From NCBI RefSeq assembly GCF_002257705.1, contig NZ_LSLK01000057.1, positions 1-64,000 of the forward strand: 64,000 bases of DNA. Reading direction: 5' to 3'. This stretch comes from Sporomusa silvacetica DSM 10669. GTDB taxonomy: Bacteria > Bacillota > Negativicutes > Sporomusales > Sporomusaceae. The notes below the pieces were generated by a model. That model did not search any database, was not told the origin of the DNA, and saw nothing but the letters and a program-made list of their open reading frames with translations. Position numbers and translations under genes: made by a program. Positions 60,306 through 64,000 of the stretch are shown here, piece by piece; position 1 is the first letter of the stretch, and each line of letters begins with the position of its first letter.

Positions 60306-61247
60306 TCATATACAGCAGCTTTCCTGCCGCTTTGGTGAGCGCACTTTTAGACCAGTCAGCACCATACCAAGCACAACCAGTAGCCCTCCCAACCATTGCT
60401 GCCAGCCAGGTTGCTCGTTTAATAATAGCACCGACAAAATCATCGCCGTGAACGGCATCATACCAGAAAAAGCTGCCGCCACTGCGGCATCACAGCGTTT
60501 GATACCAGCATACCAGAGAATGAAGGCTAGAGCAGTAACGAATAGACCATACCATACTAATGCTGCCCATCCTACTATACTGAGGGATAGCAGGGCTGCG
60601 GCTGGATGTTCGGTCAGTGCAGGGCCAAGACAGAGCAACAAGGCGATTATTACTACCAGCGTAGTCTGAACAATAGGGTCCAGAACCTGAGCTGAACGCA
60701 AAGCAGATTTTACACTACTGAACCGTGAAAGTACGTTAAATACCGACTCACACATTGCTGCACAAAGCACCAATACATTACCGATTAGGTGTTCTGTGGA
60801 AAAGACAATGTCCGGCGAAAAAAGACCCTGGAGAACTACGATACCAGTAACCGTGCTGATTATGCCAAGAAAGCGTATCCTATCCAACGGTTCTTTCAAA
60901 AGCATCCAAGCAAGCAGCACCGTAGTTGCCGGCGTTGCGCCGGTGAGTATCCCCGCTTCTCCTGCGCTAGTATGCAATAGCCCCTGTAGTAAAAACATCC
61001 GGAACAAAAAGATACCGAACAAGGCTTGGATGAACAAACTAGCCCAATCCCGCTGGGCCATTTGCCAAATGCTTTGCCCAAGCTTTCTCCCGCAAAGCGG
61101 CAGCAAACCCAACAAGGCAAAAAATAAGCTCACGACCGTTATCGTGAAAGTCCCCAGCGTTGCTACAACAAAACGACCGGCTATCACAGAAGTCCCTGCT
61201 AAGGTAAAGGCCCCCAATAAAAAAAGCACACCTGCAAACCGTTCCAT
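60306..61247 (-). CDS. EamA/DMT-family exporter
   Basis: 313 aa with ten helices and two EamA repeats (the second starts near GNVLVLCAAMCESVFNVLSR). LLAWMLLKEPLDRIRFLG and LNEQPGWQQWLGGLLVVLGM are the repeat-end motifs. It probably exports an amino acid or metabolite. ATG 61247 follows GGAGG. It is divergent from the PdxR-type regulator, which is the likely controller, as for many MocR-DMT pairs. Confidence 0.9.
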   Translation of the reverse strand: MERFAGVLFLLGAFTLAGTSVIAGRFVVATLGTFTITVVSLFFALLGLLPLCGRKLGQSIWQMAQRDWASLFIQALFGIFLFRMFLLQGLLHTSAGEAGILTGATPATTVLLAWMLLKEPLDRIRFLGIISTVTGIVVLQGLFSPDIVFSTEHLIGNVLVLCAAMCESVFNVLSRFSSVKSALRSAQVLDPIVQTTLVVIIALLLCLGPALTEHPAAALLSLSIVGWAALVWYGLFVTALAFILWYAGIKRCDAAVAAAFSGMMPFTAMILSVLLLNEQPGWQQWLGGLLVVLGMVLTGLKVRSPKRQESCCI

Positions 61248-61274
61248 CCTCATCCTCCAATTCATTTACACAAA

Positions 61275-61365
61275 TTACAATAATTAACTACTATGGTATA
61301 ATAGTAGCAGATAAACTGGTCCAGTATTAGAGCCAGTTTAAGGCTGCTTTTATAGAGCCAGTTGG
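61275..61365. promoter_or_regulatory. Divergent EamA/PdxR control region with repeated CCAGTT sites
   Basis: Plus-strand promoter TTACAA (61275-61280), 16-bp spacer, TATAAT (61297-61302). Downstream are AAACTGG and CCAGTTT as an inverted pair (61312-61338) and a second AGAGCCAGTT direct copy at ~61354. MocR-type regulators bind such paired direct/inverted repeats. Confidence 0.65.
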
Positions 61366-61372
61366 AGGATCT

Positions 61373-62773
61373 ATGTGGATAATGAACTTGCAGCGTCACA
61401 GTGAAGTTTCTTTGGCGCGCCAGATTTACCAAGTGTTGCGCGAGCAGATGACAACAGGTCAGCTACATCCTGGTGAACTACTGCCATCCACACGTGAGCT
61501 GGCAAAACTACTATCTGTATCGCGTAATACTACCTATGAAGCCTATGAGATGTTGTCTGCCGAGGGCTACATTGTAAGCCGCCAGGGTTCCCAAACCCGG
61601 GTAGCTACTGGTCTTCGCCTGGAGAAGCCCGCACCCGCCCTGGAGGATTTGCGAAAGACGGTACAACCTGCCGATACATATTTGGCTGATTTTCGGACAG
61701 GTCGGCCTGATCTACAACGCTTTCCCCGCAATATGTGGCTCCAGTTGCTGCGCAGGGCTACCGAAAATCTATCTGCTATGCAATGGGGTTATACAGGTCC
61801 AGAGGGATTACCGGTGTTACGGGAGGAAATTGCGGCCTGGCTACTTAGAAGTAGAGGGCTTACTGTTCATTCCCGTGATATTTTCATTACTGCCGGAGCT
61901 ACCCAAGCACTGCATTTGCTTGCAGGCTTACTAGCTGGAGAAGAACGAGAGATTTTAGTTGAGGATCCCTGTCATATTGGAATGCTGCAGGTATTACACG
62001 GAAAAGGGTTCAAAATCCGGCCTGTATCTGTAGATAACCAGGGTATTCAGACTGAATATCTAACAGGTGATAGGGCCTGTGCGGTATATGTAACCCCTTC
62101 ACACCAATTTCCGCTTGGCGGAATTCTACCAGCAGGTCGCCGCGCCGAATTGATACGGTTTGCACGCAATAAAGATCTTTATGTAATAGAAGATGACTAT
62201 GATAGCGAGTTCCGCTATAGCGGCACACCTGTAGCACCGCTCTGTTCAATGGATTCGGAGCGCGTTATTTATGTAGGCACTTTCAGTAAAATCCTGTTTC
62301 CTGCACTGCGAATCGGCTATGTGGTACTCCCCCCCCAACTGCACAAACGTTGGTGTCACTTGCGTACCCATGCCGATGTCCAGAATCCTCCGTTCGAACA
62401 GGCTGCACTTGCGGAATATTTACACACCCGCAAGCTGGATCGGCATATTAAGCAGATGCGCCGACTCTATGGGCAACGCCGTCAACTACTTCTCCAAACA
62501 GTAGAAGAAATATTTGGAAGAACCTGGTTCCCTTGGGGAGATGCTGCCGGCTTACATCTGGTACTGGAATTTCCCGACATGCACTTTGATCATGAATTTG
62601 CCCAGCGCTGCAAAAAATGCGGGATTTATGTCACTCCGGTAGACGATCATAGTATCTGTAAAGGCATCCACTTGGATAAACTAATCTTGGGTTACGGCCA
62701 CCTGGAGCCAACTGAAATCAGACAAGGGCTTTTGTTGCTACAAGAACAATTTCAAAAGGACAGCCGTGATTGA
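61373..62773 (+). CDS. MocR/PdxR-type GntR regulator with aminotransferase domain
   Basis: 466 aa. GntR winged helix at residues ~10-80 (PSTRELAKLLSVSRNTTYEA), then a fold-type I aminotransferase-like domain with DDYDSEFRY and the PLP lysine in GTFSKILFPALRIGY. It binds PLP or a PLP adduct and regulates the divergent EamA gene, itself or vitamin B6 genes. GGAGG lies four bases before ATG 61373; the ATG at 61382 is an alternative. The full length is normal for the family. Confidence 0.92.
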   Translation: MWIMNLQRHSEVSLARQIYQVLREQMTTGQLHPGELLPSTRELAKLLSVSRNTTYEAYEMLSAEGYIVSRQGSQTRVATGLRLEKPAPALEDLRKTVQPADTYLADFRTGRPDLQRFPRNMWLQLLRRATENLSAMQWGYTGPEGLPVLREEIAAWLLRSRGLTVHSRDIFITAGATQALHLLAGLLAGEEREILVEDPCHIGMLQVLHGKGFKIRPVSVDNQGIQTEYLTGDRACAVYVTPSHQFPLGGILPAGRRAELIRFARNKDLYVIEDDYDSEFRYSGTPVAPLCSMDSERVIYVGTFSKILFPALRIGYVVLPPQLHKRWCHLRTHADVQNPPFEQAALAEYLHTRKLDRHIKQMRRLYGQRRQLLLQTVEEIFGRTWFPWGDAAGLHLVLEFPDMHFDHEFAQRCKKCGIYVTPVDDHSICKGIHLDKLILGYGHLEPTEIRQGLLLLQEQFQKDSRD

Positions 62774-62804
62774 ATCCAACCACAACCAATAGTAGGAGGT
62801 AAAA

Positions 62805-63080
62805 ATGAAAAATATAGAATTAACTAAAGAGGAACAACAACTTGCAGTTGAAAATATAAAAAACTACTTCTTTGCGGAGAAAGAGGAAGTAATTACAGAT
62901 CTCTCAGCAATACTGCTTCTGGATTTTATACTAGAAAACATCGGTCCTTTTATTTACAATCAGGCGATAAAAGATGCCCACTTTTTCATGGGCGAAAAAC
63001 TTGATGACCTATTTAGTCTAGAAAAATCAACTAGGCAAAACAAAATAAGACAACCACAGGACTCCGGCCATAATCGTTAA
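62805..63080 (+). CDS. DUF2164 family protein
   Basis: 91 aa. LTKEEQQLAVENIKNYFFAE, DLSAILLLDFILENIGPFIY and NQAIKDAHFFM cover the whole DUF2164 domain, whose function is unknown. The last ~17 residues (STRQNKIRQPQDSGHNR) fall outside it and are encoded opposite a transporter remnant, so the true C-terminus was probably extended by that junction. AGGAGG precedes ATG. Confidence 0.88.
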   Translation: MKNIELTKEEQQLAVENIKNYFFAEKEEVITDLSAILLLDFILENIGPFIYNQAIKDAHFFMGEKLDDLFSLEKSTRQNKIRQPQDSGHNR

Positions 63081-63145
63081 TACAGTAAGAGGAAAGCCAA
63101 CCTTAAAATAATCCGGCTTGCCCCGAGTCTTTGGCGACAGCGAAA
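63027..63145 (-). pseudogene. Membrane transporter, C-terminal remnant
   Basis: The minus strand reads PKTRGKPDYFKVGFPLTVLT then IMAGVLWLSYFVLPS and stop, like the last helix of ion or dicarboxylate transporters (DASS/ArsB-like). Nothing of the rest is present. It overlaps the 3' end of the DUF2164 gene antisense. From 63146 to 63303 I see only the upstream region of the kinase gene. Confidence 0.6.
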
Positions 63146-63303
63146 ACAAAAAGCTCTGAGAAAATTCCTCAAGCTATTGCAAATAAAGATAGTTTAATTT
63201 CATCTTCTCATGTTTATATTTTTTTACATTTCTGGGATATTTTAAAAGGTGTTCTTGTGTTTATGTAGAAAATTAATGATAGATTATATGTGAGGATTAA
63301 ATT

Positions 63304-64000
63304 ATGAGAATAATAAAAAATTTAGATGAGTTATTTCTAAAAGTTTTTATGTCTAACCCATGTCCTATGGCGATTAGTGAACTAAGCGACGGCACATATA
63401 TTGAGGTAAATGACGCGCTACTTGATACCCTGAGTTACTGTAAAGAAGAGGTTATTGGAAAAACGCCACTGGAATTAGGCATATTTTTGGATAGTATCGA
63501 TCACAAAAAAATGTTGCAGCTACTTAACGCTCACGGGTATTTTAAGAGTTTTGAAACTCTCGTTAGTTGTAAAAATGGCAACATTTTAAATGCAGTATTC
63601 AATGGAGAATTTATTACTATTGAAGGTAGACCTTATCTATTGACTGTAATGAATAATATCACAGCCAAAAGACATTATGAACAAGAATTCATTCGTCTGG
63701 AAAATCTAAATTTAATCGGTCAGATGTCAGCAGGAATAAGCCATGAAATTAGAAATCCCATAACAACGGTACGAGGTTTTTTACAGTTTTTTATGAGAAA
63801 ATCAGCATATGCTCATCATCAAGATTATTTCGAACTAATGATAAGTGAATTAGATAAAGCCAATTCGATCATAACAAATTTTTTGTATATAACTGAAAGT
63901 GACCCGTTACATTCCCAATATATTGTACAAGATTTAAAGAAGCTGCTTGAACGTATACAACCTTTACTAGCGACTAACGCACTAGAAAAACACAATCGAC
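63304..64000 (+). CDS. PAS-containing sensor histidine kinase, partial (runs off the window)
   Basis: 232 codons are present and the reading frame is still open at the window end. A PAS domain lies at residues ~10-125 (NPCPMAISELSDGTYIEVND; LLTVMNNITAKRHYEQ). The HisKA motif follows with the phospho-acceptor His in GISHEIRNPITTVRGFLQFF. That form is typical of sporulation kinases (KinA-E type) feeding Spo0F/Spo0A. There is no membrane segment so far, so it is cytosolic. GAGGA precedes ATG 63304. The ATPase domain should lie beyond 64000. Confidence 0.88.
   Translation, partial: MRIIKNLDELFLKVFMSNPCPMAISELSDGTYIEVNDALLDTLSYCKEEVIGKTPLELGIFLDSIDHKKMLQLLNAHGYFKSFETLVSCKNGNILNAVFNGEFITIEGRPYLLTVMNNITAKRHYEQEFIRLENLNLIGQMSAGISHEIRNPITTVRGFLQFFMRKSAYAHHQDYFELMISELDKANSIITNFLYITESDPLHSQYIVQDLKKLLERIQPLLATNALEKHNR

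Overview
The window looks like a chromosomal segment of a spore-forming, double-membraned anaerobe of the Sporomusa/Pelosinus type (Firmicutes, Negativicutes). Three things point there. It carries anaerobic C1/redox genes: a Ni-CODH with its ferredoxin, and a NuoE/NuoF/short-NuoG diaphorase module. It carries sporulation-type genes: a Spo0E-like phosphatase, a YjcZ-like peptide, a minimal L,D-transpeptidase and a sporulation-kinase-like sensor at the right edge. It also has an RND pump with adaptor, which normally needs an outer membrane. The genus assignment is inference.

Layout. 0-5 kb: tRNA-Ser(CGA), tadA, a nitroreductase, a soluble PocR-domain chemoreceptor with CheW, and a membrane GGDEF protein. 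4.9-11.4 kb: a minus-strand operon of SDR, HisD-like dehydrogenase, a three-part sugar-type ABC importer and a DUF3786 protein. 11.6-24 kb: NA37-type nucleoid protein, a methyltransferase remnant, a TetR/adaptor/RND/amino-acid permease operon, MFS, amidase, a universal stress protein and small proteins. 24.5-34.8 kb: an accessory zone ending in an intact tRNA-Arg(CCU) and punctuated by at least four partial copies of that tRNA's 3' half. The genes between these copies form small cassettes: MFS; MsrB plus L,D-transpeptidase; ferredoxin-nitroreductase; MerR plus carboxymuconolactone-decarboxylase-like; and a decayed phage/spore-protein cassette with several broken genes.

34.8-41.9 kb: a second variable stretch. 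It holds a truncated GGDEF gene, two copies of a ~240-bp direct repeat around a GrpB-like gene, a HIT protein, an acyltransferase, a CAT-like protein, an amidohydrolase with MerR, and a second GrpB-like gene. 41.9-45.6 kb: an old-yellow-enzyme-type reductase preceded by a near-consensus sigma-54 promoter and a sigma-54 activator gene. 46-57 kb: flavin reductase, DinG/XPD-like helicase with nuclease-like N-terminus, cooS-cooF, nuoEFG-like module, DUF362 ferredoxin. 57-64 kb: MarR/GNAT, EAL protein, alpha/beta hydrolase, EamA exporter divergent from a PdxR-type regulator, DUF2164 and a partial histidine kinase.

The most unusual signals are (i) a structured intergenic element present in four copies (22.4, 23.9, 27.2 and 55.5 kb) that looks like an undescribed regulatory RNA; (ii) the chain of tRNA-Arg 3'-end remnants delimiting small gene cassettes; (iii) a cluster of small Cys-rich/Gly-Phe-rich presumed coat proteins; and (iv) a HisD-like/SDR/ABC operon of unknown substrate. 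Positions and reading frames were worked out by eye, and no database search was possible.
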